From positions 1 to 64,000 of the forward strand of contig NZ_QKTW01000025.1 of the NCBI RefSeq assembly GCF_003236175.1: 64,000 nt of DNA. The letters are read 5' to 3'. The notes beneath the pieces were generated by a model, which was given only the letters and a program-made list of their open reading frames with translations, searched no databases and had not been told where the DNA came from. Shown here one piece after another: positions 1 through 9,101 of the stretch. Source of the stretch: Taibaiella soli (GTDB lineage Bacteria; Bacteroidota; Bacteroidia; Chitinophagales; Chitinophagaceae). Both the position numbers and the translations under genes were made by a program. Every line of letters starts with the position of its first letter. Position 1 is the first letter of the stretch.

Positions 1-4
1 AAAA

Positions 5-29
5 TCCCGGCCACTTGAGGCAACCGGGA
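5..29. terminator. Hairpin at window edge, possible terminator
   Basis: TCCCGG and CCGGGA arms of 6 bp flank a 13-nt loop. There is no clear T-run directly after it. It may terminate a gene lying outside the window; nothing else in bases 1-209 looks coding. Confidence 0.3.
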
Positions 30-209
30 CTATTTAAAATCCGTCAACTTTTTTCAGGACTATTCAGACACAATTGGCAACTTAAATTTAGATTTACCTC
101 CCGCCTTCATGTCTCCCTCTTTTTGCACATTTATAAGAACCTGCTGCTACAAAAAAACAAAAAACCGGAGCGTACCAACACCCCGGCCTTAAAACGCTGA
201 GTTCTTACT

Positions 210-983
210 TTATCCTTGCACCTCCGCTTTCTTTGGGAAATTGAACAACGCAGATGTAATAATCGGCACAAAGAAAATCAATACCGTAAGAACCGAGATA
301 CTTACGTCAGCAGTGTGACTTCCAAGGAACTTACTAAAGGCGGCTTCGGGATAAAAATGCTCGTAGAGTGACAATGCCAGTTTTATGCCAAGAATACCAA
401 TGACCACAAATGCTGCGGTTTCAAGAAATGCATATTTTTCCATCAGTTTTACAAACCATTGCGCTATAAAACGCATGGCCAGAATACCAATAAACACGCC
501 AGTACAAACCAGTATGATATTTGGTGTAAATGCAACAGCCGCAAAAACATTGTCAATTGAAAATGCCATATCCATCAATTCAACAATCGCTACTGTAGCC
601 CAAAAATTCCCAAGTGACCCTACAGTAACCCGATAAAGCCAATTGCCATTTTTATCGACAGTTTCCTTCCCACCTTCATCAGATTGTTTTCCTTTCCAGA
701 AATCATATACCAGATAAAGCAAGTAAATACCGCCAACCGGCTTCAACCACCAGATTTTAATCAGAAACGAAGCAAAAATCATTGCAAAACCACGAAAAAT
801 ATAGGCGCCCCAAATACCATAGCGTAATGCTTTTTTTCTTTCCTTGGGCTCAAGGTCCATCACCATTGTAGCCAGCACTGCCGCATTATCTACGGAAAGA
901 AGACTTTCGATAACAACAAGATTTCCAATAATAGCAAGCGATGGAAGAGGATTATCTACAATCTGTTGAATTAACTCTGTCAT
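210..983 (-). CDS. terC: TerC family integral membrane protein
   Basis: A 257-aa polytopic inner-membrane protein of the TerC/Alx family, linked to tellurite resistance and metal (manganese) homeostasis. Several hydrophobic helices are evident. The family's paired acidic motifs are both present: S-x-D-N-A at about residues 30-34 and S-I-D-N at 142-145. It is the last gene of a minus-strand operon, 34 bp after the preceding gene, and its neighbours TelA and TerD support the assignment. In Ter systems TerC is thought to anchor a membrane complex with the cytoplasmic TerD-type proteins; the transported substrate cannot be read from the sequence. ATG start, normal family length. Confidence 0.93.
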   Translation of the reverse strand: MTELIQQIVDNPLPSLAIIGNLVVIESLLSVDNAAVLATMVMDLEPKERKKALRYGIWGAYIFRGFAMIFASFLIKIWWLKPVGGIYLLYLVYDFWKGKQSDEGGKETVDKNGNWLYRVTVGSLGNFWATVAIVELMDMAFSIDNVFAAVAFTPNIILVCTGVFIGILAMRFIAQWFVKLMEKYAFLETAAFVVIGILGIKLALSLYEHFYPEAAFSKFLGSHTADVSISVLTVLIFFVPIITSALFNFPKKAEVQG

Positions 984-1017
984 TTAATTTAATAATTTGG
1001 AATTTTAGTAGTGTGGA

Positions 1018-1977
1018 TTACATCAAATCTGTGTTCAGCATAGTTTTCAAAATATTGGCCTGTACATCCACATTACTGAGATTCTGAAGGAAATTTACGT
1101 CTTCTATCTTCTCTAAATATTCTGCCAGCAATTTTTGAATTTCCTTTGGAACACTTGTTTTGATAATGCCTGCCTGCATTTCCAATGCACTGTTTTTATG
1201 CTGCAGCTCTTGCACAATTTTTGCTTTCTTCGACACTTCATTGGGAAAATCCAGATCAGCAAACTGGCTAATATCTGTAAGTAAAAACAGTCCACGCGAA
1301 GGGAAAAACAAGAAATAACGATCTGTATCCTGTATTTTATAAAACTCCGCAAATAGATTACCTGCTTTGAGACCATTCAAAAACACTACTTTAAAATCAT
1401 ATTTACAAAGTAGCCCCATCAGCTTACGATGAATGGTAGCATGCGGATGCGTGTACACCTGATCTGGTTTGTATTGAATAAGCGCGCTCAATCGTTCCGG
1501 CGGAATAGCATGAAAGTAATCAGCGGCGTATTCGCTGAATGTCTCCAGATTATTAGAAAATGGATATTCACGTGAATTAGCAGACAATACCTGATAAAGT
1601 TTGCGTAACGAAATACCGAGCTTGATGGCCTGCCGCTGTTTGTCTTCATTGAAGTCAAGCTCAGACAATACCGAGATGCTCAGCGTGTCTATCAGCTCTT
1701 TATTAAGTCGGATCTCGTCATACAACACGCTTACGTTCTGTTCATTTGTCCGTTTGATTTTTTTTAATAATTCAATAACCGTAACGGTAAACTGCAAATG
1801 AAATAAATCAAGCTTGTTAATGTCGAGCTCCGGATTGTTTTCAAATAGCTTCTGAATTACCTGGCTGCGCAAAAAAATCTTGTAAATAATATCATCTTCA
1901 AAAAAGCCAGCTAGTAGCTGCAGTTTGCTGATGATTTTATTCGATTCTCTTAATATGTTAGCCTGATTTTCGTCCAT
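1018..1977 (-). CDS. Unknown protein of the Ter operon
   Basis: A soluble protein of about 319 aa with no signal peptide or membrane segment. I do not recognise a domain. The sequence is leucine/lysine rich and mostly helical in appearance, with a probable coiled-coil stretch near the C-terminus (about 255-300). The ATG at 1977 is preferred over an in-frame TTG at 2007 because AGGGAG, a good ribosome-binding site, precedes it. It sits 50 bp after telA and 34 bp before terC, so it is probably co-transcribed and works with the TelA/TerD/TerC stress complex. Function unknown; the role is inferred from position only. Confidence 0.75.
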   Translation of the reverse strand: MDENQANILRESNKIISKLQLLAGFFEDDIIYKIFLRSQVIQKLFENNPELDINKLDLFHLQFTVTVIELLKKIKRTNEQNVSVLYDEIRLNKELIDTLSISVLSELDFNEDKQRQAIKLGISLRKLYQVLSANSREYPFSNNLETFSEYAADYFHAIPPERLSALIQYKPDQVYTHPHATIHRKLMGLLCKYDFKVVFLNGLKAGNLFAEFYKIQDTDRYFLFFPSRGLFLLTDISQFADLDFPNEVSKKAKIVQELQHKNSALEMQAGIIKTSVPKEIQKLLAEYLEKIEDVNFLQNLSNVDVQANILKTMLNTDLM

Positions 1978-2027
1978 TGTTAGCTCCCTATCCGTGTAAG
2001 ATAGCAATTGATCAAAGCAATCAGTTA

Positions 2028-3134
2028 CTATACATTCGTAACGTTCTTCTTCAATTCGTTTTCAAGATTCTGCAGCTCTCCGGTCAGTGTTTTGCGATTT
2101 GCAGCACCTTCTTCGTGGATACGTTTTACTTCGTTCAATGTTTCAATAAGCGATGCTGTCGTACGCTTCAGCGTATCGAGAGAAACCACTGTCTTCTCAT
2201 TTTCTTTTGCTACATCGATGCTGTTCTGTTTAAGCATTTCTGCATTTTTCTGCAAGATAGTGTTTGTGGTATCAGAGATTTTCTTCTGCATTTCCACATT
2301 TGCCTTTTGTCTTTGCAGTGCAACTGCAATCGTGAGCTGATTTTTCCACACCGGAATCGTGGTAGAGACAATGGACTGTGCTTTCTCTGCAATCGATGTA
2401 TTATTGTTTTGTACCACTCTTATTTGCGCCAGCGACTGCAACATAATAAAACGAACAACCTTCATATCAGCGAGACGCTTGTCCAAACGACTAATAAAAT
2501 CACGCATATCGGCAATTTCATAATCGTTATAGTTTGCCGCGTTAGCCTCCATTTGCGCCAGCGTTTCGTTCAGCTCATTATATTTCAGCTGACCTGAGAT
2601 AATCAGTTCTTCCATTTGTTTGATGTAGGCAATATTGTTATCAAACATGGTTTGCAGCGAACTATTATCCTTTATAGAGTTGAGTCTACCAGCTTTAATC
2701 TTATTGGTAATTTTATCTACATTGGTGATTACTGTATCATACTTCTGAAAAAGCTTTTGCGCATCCACGACCATTTTTTTCAGAAACGGAATTTTTGAAA
2801 GCAAACCTTTCACGCCTTTGTGATCGAGCTCGTCTACATCAATATAATTTAGCTCTGTCAGCAAATCACTAATAAGACCACCCACTTCACCCGAATTAAA
2901 TGTTCGCACCGAAGTCAGAAATTCGTTGCTATACCGCTCCATCGTATTCTGCGTATCTGCACCATAATTGAGGATTGAGTTCACATCACCCGGTACGAGC
3001 GCCTTGCTGATCTCTCGATATTTCTGAGCTTCCTCCGGTGTTACAGCAGTTACATCCACATTGCCTTCTTTGTCTATTTTATTTTGATGCACGGTCAGTT
3101 CAGCCCCCCCGTTATCATTGGCATTTACGTCCAT
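2028..3134 (-). CDS. telA: TelA-like toxic anion resistance protein
   Basis: A 368-aa cytoplasmic protein resembling the TelA/KlaA toxic-anion (tellurite) resistance family. It is almost entirely helical with long charged heptad-like stretches. A conserved central part around residues 190-260 contains a Q-x-R-V-V-Q-N-N-N segment typical of the family, and an alanine/lysine-rich tail follows. Length matches the family (about 350-400 aa). It is embedded between terD genes upstream and terC downstream in the same operon. TelA is often found with Ter genes; the mechanism is not established. ATG start; the 74-bp gap to the upstream terD is the largest in the operon. Confidence 0.88.
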   Translation of the reverse strand: MDVNANDNGGAELTVHQNKIDKEGNVDVTAVTPEEAQKYREISKALVPGDVNSILNYGADTQNTMERYSNEFLTSVRTFNSGEVGGLISDLLTELNYIDVDELDHKGVKGLLSKIPFLKKMVVDAQKLFQKYDTVITNVDKITNKIKAGRLNSIKDNSSLQTMFDNNIAYIKQMEELIISGQLKYNELNETLAQMEANAANYNDYEIADMRDFISRLDKRLADMKVVRFIMLQSLAQIRVVQNNNTSIAEKAQSIVSTTIPVWKNQLTIAVALQRQKANVEMQKKISDTTNTILQKNAEMLKQNSIDVAKENEKTVVSLDTLKRTTASLIETLNEVKRIHEEGAANRKTLTGELQNLENELKKNVTNV

Positions 3135-3208
3135 GAGTAATTACGTTTTAAAAAATAAGCTGTGAAAGAATTCCAGAGAAACGATTGCTCATTTCCCCGG
3201 AATATTTT

Positions 3209-3823
3209 TTATAAGTACTGCGCCATTACTGTATTTACGGTTTCCTGCAGTTTTTTATCTTTTGTTGGTTCACCAATCGCGTTAAACTTCCATTCATTGT
3301 TCTTTTTATAGAATACACCCATCACCATTGATACGTGGCCTGCAAAACCTGCCCCATGTGCTATGTCGTACTTAGCGAGTACTTCCGTAACATGTGTAGG
3401 TGTGCCTTCGTAGATGCGGATCGAGGCAAACGGAATGCTGCCGAAATCCTGTCCACGGAAGCTATTCAGCACAAATGCCACATAATTTATGGAAGGATGC
3501 AAATGTGAAAAATCAACCGTGATTACTTCATTATCCAGTCCATCGTCTCCGCCTACGTCGCCAGTCAGATCGTCACCGCTGTGTTTTACTGAATTATCTT
3601 TAGAACGAAGGTTGCCAAAATAAACTACATCATACAGACCTTTGTTTTCGTCAAACAGTGCACAGCTCGCATCGAGATCTACTGCTTCTTTTGTTTTGGT
3701 AAGACCAAAGAGCCCTTTCTTTTCTATAGCGCCCCAGTTGATGCCTACACAAACAGTTTGCACTGCCCTACCGTCTGCTTTCGCAAGGTTGATTCTTTGT
3801 CCTTTTTCCAGATTGATAGCCAT
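3209..3823 (-). CDS. TerD family protein (second paralogue)
   Basis: A 204-aa cytoplasmic TerD-domain protein (TerD/TerE/TerZ group). Starts with the family signature M-A-I-N-L-x-K-G-Q. The acidic calcium-binding segment G-D-D-L-T-G-D...G-G-D-D lies at about residues 83-94. It differs from its neighbour by a longer N-terminal region (K-K-G-L-F-G-L near 36-41) and a longer C-terminus, so it is a diverged paralogue, closest in feel to TerZ. It lies 22 bp downstream of the other terD. TerD proteins bind calcium and act in general envelope/oxidative and tellurite stress. Confidence 0.92.
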   Translation of the reverse strand: MAINLEKGQRINLAKADGRAVQTVCVGINWGAIEKKGLFGLTKTKEAVDLDASCALFDENKGLYDVVYFGNLRSKDNSVKHSGDDLTGDVGGDDGLDNEVITVDFSHLHPSINYVAFVLNSFRGQDFGSIPFASIRIYEGTPTHVTEVLAKYDIAHGAGFAGHVSMVMGVFYKKNNEWKFNAIGEPTKDKKLQETVNTVMAQYL

Positions 3824-3845
3824 AGTAAAATGGAATTTAAATTGC

Positions 3846-4400
3846 TTAGTTATATTTGTTTAAATAATCCTGCAGACCGCCTTTCATACCTGCGCCTACG
3901 GCTTCAAATTTCCATTTACCTTCACGTTTGTAGATGCGTCCGAATTCTACAGCCGTTTCAATAGAAAAATCTTCTTCCAGTTCATATTTCAACAATACTT
4001 CGTTAGTATCAGCATTGAAAATGCGCACGAAAGAATTACGTACCTGACCGAAGTTTTGGCGTCTGTTTTCTGCTTCATGAATAGTTACAACAATGCACAA
4101 TTCAATTGCATTGCCATCGATTTTCGTAAGATCTACTTTAATTTGTTCATCGTCACCTGCACCATCACCAGTAAGATTATCGCCGGTATGTTCTACAGCT
4201 CCGTTTGGAGATTTGACATTGTTGTAAAAAACGAAATGTTCGTCTGAAAGAATCTTTTTATTATCGCCAAGAATAAAAACAGACGCGTCTAGGTCAAATG
4301 CGCTGCCGGTTGCTGAGTTATTGGCATCCCAGCCCAGTCCGATGGTGAATTTAGGAGCGTCAATTGCTTCACGCTGGCCTTTCTGTAAGTTAATTGCCAT
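3846..4400 (-). CDS. terD: TerD family protein
   Basis: A 184-aa TerD-domain protein with the canonical start M-A-I-N-L-Q-K-G-Q-R, the A-F-D-L-D-A-S motif at about 34-40, and the calcium-binding loop G-D-N-L-T-G-D-G-A-G-D-D at about 73-84. Normal length for TerD/TerE. Its ATG overlaps the 3' end of the phosphoribosyltransferase gene by 11 bp, indicating translational coupling within the operon. Probably a calcium-dependent stress protein working with TerC at the membrane. Confidence 0.94.
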   Translation of the reverse strand: MAINLQKGQREAIDAPKFTIGLGWDANNSATGSAFDLDASVFILGDNKKILSDEHFVFYNNVKSPNGAVEHTGDNLTGDGAGDDEQIKVDLTKIDGNAIELCIVVTIHEAENRRQNFGQVRNSFVRIFNADTNEVLLKYELEEDFSIETAVEFGRIYKREGKWKFEAVGAGMKGGLQDYLNKYN

Positions 4401-5235
4401 GTTGAATATGTTTGAATTTTGGAGTATTCAGATAATTGCTGATAAATTTAAGATTTTGTGCATACGCTTCAATGTTATGGTAGCCGTTGCCCAAAGCCAT
4501 ATTATATAAAAGCTCTATAAAACTAGTCGTCTGATTCTGAAAAAAAATACAAAATGCCTCAAAATCATAGTTCAAAATGTATTTGACGATCCGCGTGTTG
4601 ATATAAAAATTATCGCTCTGAATAATCGGCTCCAGATCGAAAATTGACTTCACGCAGTGATAATTGAGAAAATTCTCAATGTTCGGATGAATATTGTGAT
4701 TGACCAACTCGCCATAATACAGCATGAAAACATCATTCAGCAGTCCGTAGTCTTCCACCATTTTCGTGATCATGCGCTCGTGACTACCAGTAATCTTTAT
4801 ATCATCGAGAAATAAAATTGTTTTGCCCTCCAGAAAATGTTTGTCAATATGGAAACTATCGTTGCCAATCAAACGCATGCGTTCTTCAGCATTTAGCTCT
4901 CCGTAATCTTCCTTATAAGTAATAGTTCGATGTACTTTTGTTTCCTGTACTACTGGAAATCCATTTTCAGCCAGCCATCGGTTGAGTCGATAGACAAAAT
5001 GATTTTTCATCGCGAAAGTTGCCGTAGGAATAAACGAATAAGGGCTGGAAACCACCACCATCTGTTGCGCAACAGGCGTTACCGACAAATGATTGCGAAT
5101 AAAACCCTCGGCCAGCTGGTGACCAAACATTCGGGCTATGGCATCGTCACCGTATTTAAAACGGCTATAATCATTGGGTGAAAAACCAAAATGATCTACA
5201 CTGCTTATTTTATGAAGTGAATAAGTCGTTGTCAT
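4390..5235 (-). CDS. Phosphoribosyltransferase-fold protein of the Ter biosynthetic module
   Basis: A 281-aa protein with a type I PRTase PRPP-binding signature, I-L-F-L-D-D-I-K-I-T-G-S-H, at about residues 140-152 (two acidic residues followed by T-G). Ter operons in many bacteria encode a PRTase together with HAD and other enzymes proposed to make a nucleoside-like metabolite (Anantharaman, Iyer and Aravind); this gene fits that module. The ATG at 5235 forms a TAATG overlap with the stop of the upstream HAD gene and is preferred over an in-frame GTG at 5259. The substrate base is unknown. Confidence 0.82.
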   Translation of the reverse strand: MTTTYSLHKISSVDHFGFSPNDYSRFKYGDDAIARMFGHQLAEGFIRNHLSVTPVAQQMVVVSSPYSFIPTATFAMKNHFVYRLNRWLAENGFPVVQETKVHRTITYKEDYGELNAEERMRLIGNDSFHIDKHFLEGKTILFLDDIKITGSHERMITKMVEDYGLLNDVFMLYYGELVNHNIHPNIENFLNYHCVKSIFDLEPIIQSDNFYINTRIVKYILNYDFEAFCIFFQNQTTSFIELLYNMALGNGYHNIEAYAQNLKFISNYLNTPKFKHIQHGN

Positions 5236-5939
5236 TAGTTCAGAATAGTTGAGATACACTTGTTATTTGAATTAACGAGCAGGCCGTGCATACCCACACG
5301 CGTAGCACCAACGATATCAGCACGTTCATTATCGCCGATATGTATGATTTCAGAAAATGCTACCGTTTCATATTCAACGTGCCACAGTGTATCAACCGCT
5401 TTTTTCATCATTTGAAAAAAAAGCGGATTAGGTTTTGATAAAACAATTTCATCAGAATATAGCTGAAAGTCGAAATATGGCGCCAGTTCCAGTGTGTCCA
5501 GAACTTTACGCAACGTACGACCTTTGATAAAACCCGTGTTGCTCAGCAGACCGATAGTACTCTTACCGGTTTCTTTGATGCGTTGCAACACCTTATGCGT
5601 TTCGCCACAATACACAACCGGCATATATTTCACGACCAACTGCTCCATTTCTTCATATAGTTTCTGCACATCAATTTCCCGGAATGGACTAGTATAATCA
5701 TTGATCATACTGATAACCATCAGATACATTTCCTCTGCATGAATGTTCCCTCCATTTTTTTCATTGATCGCATTACACATCAAATCCACATTACGAAACG
5801 TCTGTTGTATGGTTTCGAATGATTTACCGGTATAATTATAATTTTCGAAAAAATAACGGGTGCGTTCCTGTTTAAAAGAAGGATTTGATTTGATGAGTGT
5901 CATCCAAAGATCAAAGGAATAGTGTTTGTATACTGCCAT
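5235..5939 (-). CDS. HAD-superfamily hydrolase, first gene of Ter operon
   Basis: A 234-aa Rossmann-like HAD hydrolase. Motif I is F-D-L-W-M-T (nucleophile D10, with Trp where phosphatases usually have the second Asp). Motif II is L-L-S-N-T-G, motif III a Lys in S-K-P-N-P, and motif IV is I-G-D-N-E-R-A-D. The altered motif I is also seen in dehalogenase-like and some other HADs, so classical phosphatase chemistry is uncertain. First gene of the seven-gene ter operon, overlapping the PRTase start by 1 bp (TAATG). Any operon promoter lies in 5940-6165; I could not identify a clear one. Confidence 0.85.
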   Translation of the reverse strand: MAVYKHYSFDLWMTLIKSNPSFKQERTRYFFENYNYTGKSFETIQQTFRNVDLMCNAINEKNGGNIHAEEMYLMVISMINDYTSPFREIDVQKLYEEMEQLVVKYMPVVYCGETHKVLQRIKETGKSTIGLLSNTGFIKGRTLRKVLDTLELAPYFDFQLYSDEIVLSKPNPLFFQMMKKAVDTLWHVEYETVAFSEIIHIGDNERADIVGATRVGMHGLLVNSNNKCISTILN

Positions 5940-6165
5940 GCGGAAAAATCAGGATTTAATTAGCGCGTTCTATCTGCTTTTCAATATTACTTTCATTGTC
6001 AAAGCCTTTACACAAGCACTTTTCGTTGGTTTACGCGGCAAGTTAATATATTTTGTAAACCCAAACGCAAACCGATAAGGCTAAATTTTGGGTGAGTTTT
6101 CACATGCAACCAAGCTCATACGTACAATTAAATAAACAATACATAAACAAACACATTATCAGACA

Positions 6166-7404
6166 TTAATACCGACTAGTTGATGCCAGCTTTTGCTGCA
6201 TCAGCTGTCTGTCCCCCTCGGTTCTGGTGAGCGTAAGCGCTTGCTCATAGTGCTGACGTGCGATTTTATCATCCACGTCACGGTATAATTCGCCAAGTAA
6301 TGCGAAATAGAAATGATTGTTTTTGAGTTCGAGCTTTTCCGCTTCTGCAATGGCTTCTTTCTTCCCGCGTGCTTTAGACATAGCATAGGTGCGATTTAAT
6401 GCAGCGAGCGGTGAGTATTCTATCAAAAGTAACTGATTGTATAGCTGTAAAATGTTTTCCCATTTTTCAACCGTATCCTCTTTGTGTGTATGCCAATATG
6501 CAATGGCGGCTTCCAGATGATAACGGCTCAGCTTACTACCAACGGCCGCGCGGTTGAGAAAGTATTCGCCTTCGTGGATCAGTGCTTCATCCCACAGCGA
6601 TGTGTCTTGCTCTTCATAAAGTATCATTTCTCCCTGCGCATTTATTCTTGCTTCAAACCGCGAGGAATGAAAACACATCAATGACAGCAGAGCGTTAACC
6701 TGCGGCAAATTGGTGGCCTCATTTTCGGTAAGCATAAAACAAAGACGCATGGCCTCTACACAAAGCTCTTTGCGGATAGTTGCCTGCTGACTGGCGGAAT
6801 GATACCCTTCACTAAATAAAAGATAAATGGTGGTCAAAACAGCTTCCAGTCTATGGTTCAGCTCAGACGCCGGAGGGAATTCAATCGAAATATTTTCTTC
6901 TCTCAGTTTTTCTTTGGCACGAAAAAGACGCTTGTTGATGGTTTCTTTATTCGTTAAAAAAGCATCTGCTATTTCTTCAATGCCAAAACCACAAAGAATG
7001 CGTAAAGCCAATCCTACCTGAGATTCTGCGGATATGGACGGATGACAAATAGCGAACAGCATTTGCAGTTGACTGTCCAGAATATTTTGCGGCGACAGAT
7101 CTATTTCAACAGTTGGATTGCCTTCCGTCTTTGCAATATTTTTAGCGATTTCGTTTTTGAATAATGATTCGCGCTGCAGATAATTACGGGCTTTGTTTTT
7201 AGCCACATTATATAGCCATGCTGCCGGATTCGCGGGAATATCCTGCAGTTGTCCCCAGGTTTCAGACGCAGTGAGAAAAGTATCGCTGGCAATATCTTCG
7301 GCTACCGCCACCTGATCCAGACCAAAATATTTACACAGCACCGAAACAATTTTCCGGTACTCGGTTTTAAATAATTGCGGAATCAGTTCGGGAGAAGTCA
7401 ACAT
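6166..7404 (-). CDS. ECF42-type RNA polymerase sigma factor with TPR-like C-terminus
   Basis: A 412-aa sigma-70 family protein. Sigma region 2 lies at about 10-75 (D-I-A-S-D-T-F-L and an N-P-A-A-W-L-Y segment) and region 4 at about 115-175 (E-I-A-D-A-F with E-T-I-N-K-R-L-F-R-A-K-E-K-L-R). A long helical extension of about 230 aa with TPR-like repeats follows. This architecture and size match the ECF42 group, which lacks an anti-sigma factor and is genetically linked to DGPF/YciI proteins. Exactly such a gene lies 156 bp upstream on the same strand. The extension is thought to control activity. Confidence 0.9.
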   Translation of the reverse strand: MLTSPELIPQLFKTEYRKIVSVLCKYFGLDQVAVAEDIASDTFLTASETWGQLQDIPANPAAWLYNVAKNKARNYLQRESLFKNEIAKNIAKTEGNPTVEIDLSPQNILDSQLQMLFAICHPSISAESQVGLALRILCGFGIEEIADAFLTNKETINKRLFRAKEKLREENISIEFPPASELNHRLEAVLTTIYLLFSEGYHSASQQATIRKELCVEAMRLCFMLTENEATNLPQVNALLSLMCFHSSRFEARINAQGEMILYEEQDTSLWDEALIHEGEYFLNRAAVGSKLSRYHLEAAIAYWHTHKEDTVEKWENILQLYNQLLLIEYSPLAALNRTYAMSKARGKKEAIAEAEKLELKNNHFYFALLGELYRDVDDKIARQHYEQALTLTRTEGDRQLMQQKLASTSRY

Positions 7405-7560
7405 TCAGAAGTTAAAAGTCAAAAATAGTGAAACGTCAATGGTATTTAAAACAAAGTCTCGCTGCAACACCGTGCCACCGCGAGACTTGACTGGTAATAA
7501 AAACAATTCAAATCAGAAGTCAACAATTTTTGTTTTTGAATTTTGACTTTTGACTTGCTA

Positions 7561-7905
7561 TCACATTTCCATAAACGGTCGCACTTCCACGTTGCCGCCA
7601 ACCATAAAGATCGGACAACCTTTGGCCAGCTCTGCAGCTTCGTCCAGATCCTTTGCTGAAAGCAACACAAATCCGCCAATCATTTCTTTCAGTTCTACGT
7701 AAGGACCATTTGTTACAGTGCTGCCGCCTCTCACTACTCTACCGTCGGTATCCAATCGCTTACCGGGGTTCACCACTCTGTTTTGAGCCGCCAGACTGCC
7801 CATCCAATCCTGCCATTTCATCATCATGTCCTGATATTGTTCCGGATTAAAAGGAATTGCTGACTGGTCTGCGTCTCTTCTGAATACTAACAAAAACTCT
7901 TTCAT
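7561..7905 (-). CDS. YciI/DGPF-domain protein
   Basis: A 114-aa protein of the YciI-like (YCII/DGPF) family: M-K-E-F-L-L-V-F-R at the start and a G-P-Y-V-E-x-K-E motif in the middle (the usual D-G-P-F motif is here N-G-P-Y). These small ferredoxin-like-fold proteins are the hallmark partners and targets of ECF42 sigma factors. The catalytic role is unproven; some relatives are dimeric hydrolase- or muconolactone isomerase-like. Lies between the AhpD-like gene (39 bp upstream) and the sigma factor, all on the minus strand. Confidence 0.9.
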   Translation of the reverse strand: MKEFLLVFRRDADQSAIPFNPEQYQDMMMKWQDWMGSLAAQNRVVNPGKRLDTDGRVVRGGSTVTNGPYVELKEMIGGFVLLSAKDLDEAAELAKGCPIFMVGGNVEVRPFMEM

Positions 7906-7944
7906 ATTATTTGGTTTAAAAGATTAACGATGATGTGTATAAAA

Positions 7945-8418
7945 TTATTGAAGCTTCGCGAAATCCCCTGGCTGGTAGTAACCTGCGGTTGTACGAAAGG
8001 CGATGTTGAAGCGGTTGTAACTATTGATCGTAGTTACAGCCAGTGTAAGATCTACAATTTCCTCTTCAGAAAACTGCGTGCGTACTTGTTGGTACACTTC
8101 ATCCGGCACATCACCGCCGGCAATACGTGTTACTGCTTCAGCCCAGGCAAGTGCCGCACGTTCGCGATCACTATAGAAGGGTGCTCCATGCCATGCATTG
8201 AGTAAGTACAAACGTTGTTCGCTTTCGCCTTCAGCGCGCATATCCTTTGCGTGCATGTCCAGACAAAAAGCGCAACCATTGATTTGTGATACTCTGAAAT
8301 AAATCAGATTCAGCAGTGGGGTTTCGATAGAACATTTGCTCAGATACGCACCGAGGCCATACATTGCTTTGAGCGCTGTAGCGCCTTTCTCCATGATGTT
8401 GATTCTTTGGTTTCTCAT
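7945..8418 (-). CDS. AhpD-like carboxymuconolactone decarboxylase family protein
   Basis: A 157-aa all-helical AhpD-fold protein. The catalytic motif C-A-F-C-L-D-M-H has the redox cysteine pair at 49 and 52 and the conserved His at 56, as in alkylhydroperoxidase AhpD-like enzymes. The ATG at 8418 is preferred because the in-frame extension up to 8481 is low-complexity and unlike family members. First gene of a likely three-gene unit with yciI and the ECF42 sigma factor, suggesting a peroxide or electrophile stress response. Confidence 0.9.
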   Translation of the reverse strand: MRNQRINIMEKGATALKAMYGLGAYLSKCSIETPLLNLIYFRVSQINGCAFCLDMHAKDMRAEGESEQRLYLLNAWHGAPFYSDRERAALAWAEAVTRIAGGDVPDEVYQQVRTQFSEEEIVDLTLAVTTINSYNRFNIAFRTTAGYYQPGDFAKLQ

Positions 8419-8613
8419 GTTGTTATTGTTTTTAAAAGTGTTGTTTTGAAATACACACCTATAACAAATGAGCTTTCCCAAATTGGACAGGATTGGAAAA
8501 ATATTTTTTTTAAAAAAGCTAAAAGCATAACGCTCAAAGCATAAGACTTATCTCATTTTTCAAAAACGGATATGGCGGAACAGCTTTCAGCCTTAAGCTT
8601 TAGGCTTTCTGCT

Positions 8614-9057
8614 TTAGATACCAAACTGTCTTAAATGATGATCAGCGTGTTTATAAGCCAGCTGGCCGGATTGCTGACCGGTTACATTTCCGAAGAATGG
8701 ATGCAGATGTTCTTTTTCGGGATGATTCGCATGCTCCTCGATCAGTGTCTTCCAACGAAGCTTTTCTGCAGCAATATCACCGTTATCAGTGATCACCAGA
8801 TCAGGAATCGTTGGCGAACCTTTACTCAGCGGACGTTCATCTTTGGTTAAAGAATTCAATGCAATCCTGCCAAAAATTCTTCCGATAAAAGCGCGTTTAT
8901 ATAATTTTCTTCCCAACGCCATTTCCTCCCAAAGCGCACAGTGGCGCACCATCTGAAAAGCATTCATCTTTCCCCATTGACGGGTACTGTTTTCACTCAG
9001 CTGATCGATACGACGAAGCAGTTCAGCTTTTATTTCCGGATCATAAATTGTTTTCAT
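8614..9057 (-). CDS. DUF1569 (DinB-like) protein
   Basis: A 147-aa four-helix-type protein. The R-H-C-A-L-W segment near residue 40, the H-P-x-F-G segment near residue 120 and the terminal K-H-x-D-H-H-L-R-Q-F-G-I are the signature of the DUF1569 family in the DinB/YfiT-like superfamily. Histidines near 39, 129 and 133 could bind a metal, as in DinB relatives. Function is unknown, perhaps a thiol-dependent detoxifying transferase. Single gene, 44 bp downstream of the glycosyltransferase. Confidence 0.85.
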   Translation of the reverse strand: MKTIYDPEIKAELLRRIDQLSENSTRQWGKMNAFQMVRHCALWEEMALGRKLYKRAFIGRIFGRIALNSLTKDERPLSKGSPTIPDLVITDNGDIAAEKLRWKTLIEEHANHPEKEHLHPFFGNVTGQQSGQLAYKHADHHLRQFGI

Positions 9058-9101
9058 GAGCGTTGAACTTACTCATTAAAAATACAAAATATTTGCCCGC
9101 G

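Noticed and set aside
15-200. 61-aa plus-strand open frame at the window start
   Set aside because: Begins inside a hairpin, has no family resemblance and no conserved features.
1977-2597. 206-aa plus-strand reading frame opposite telA
   Set aside because: Antisense shadow of telA with Cys/Phe/Ile-rich composition and no family resemblance.
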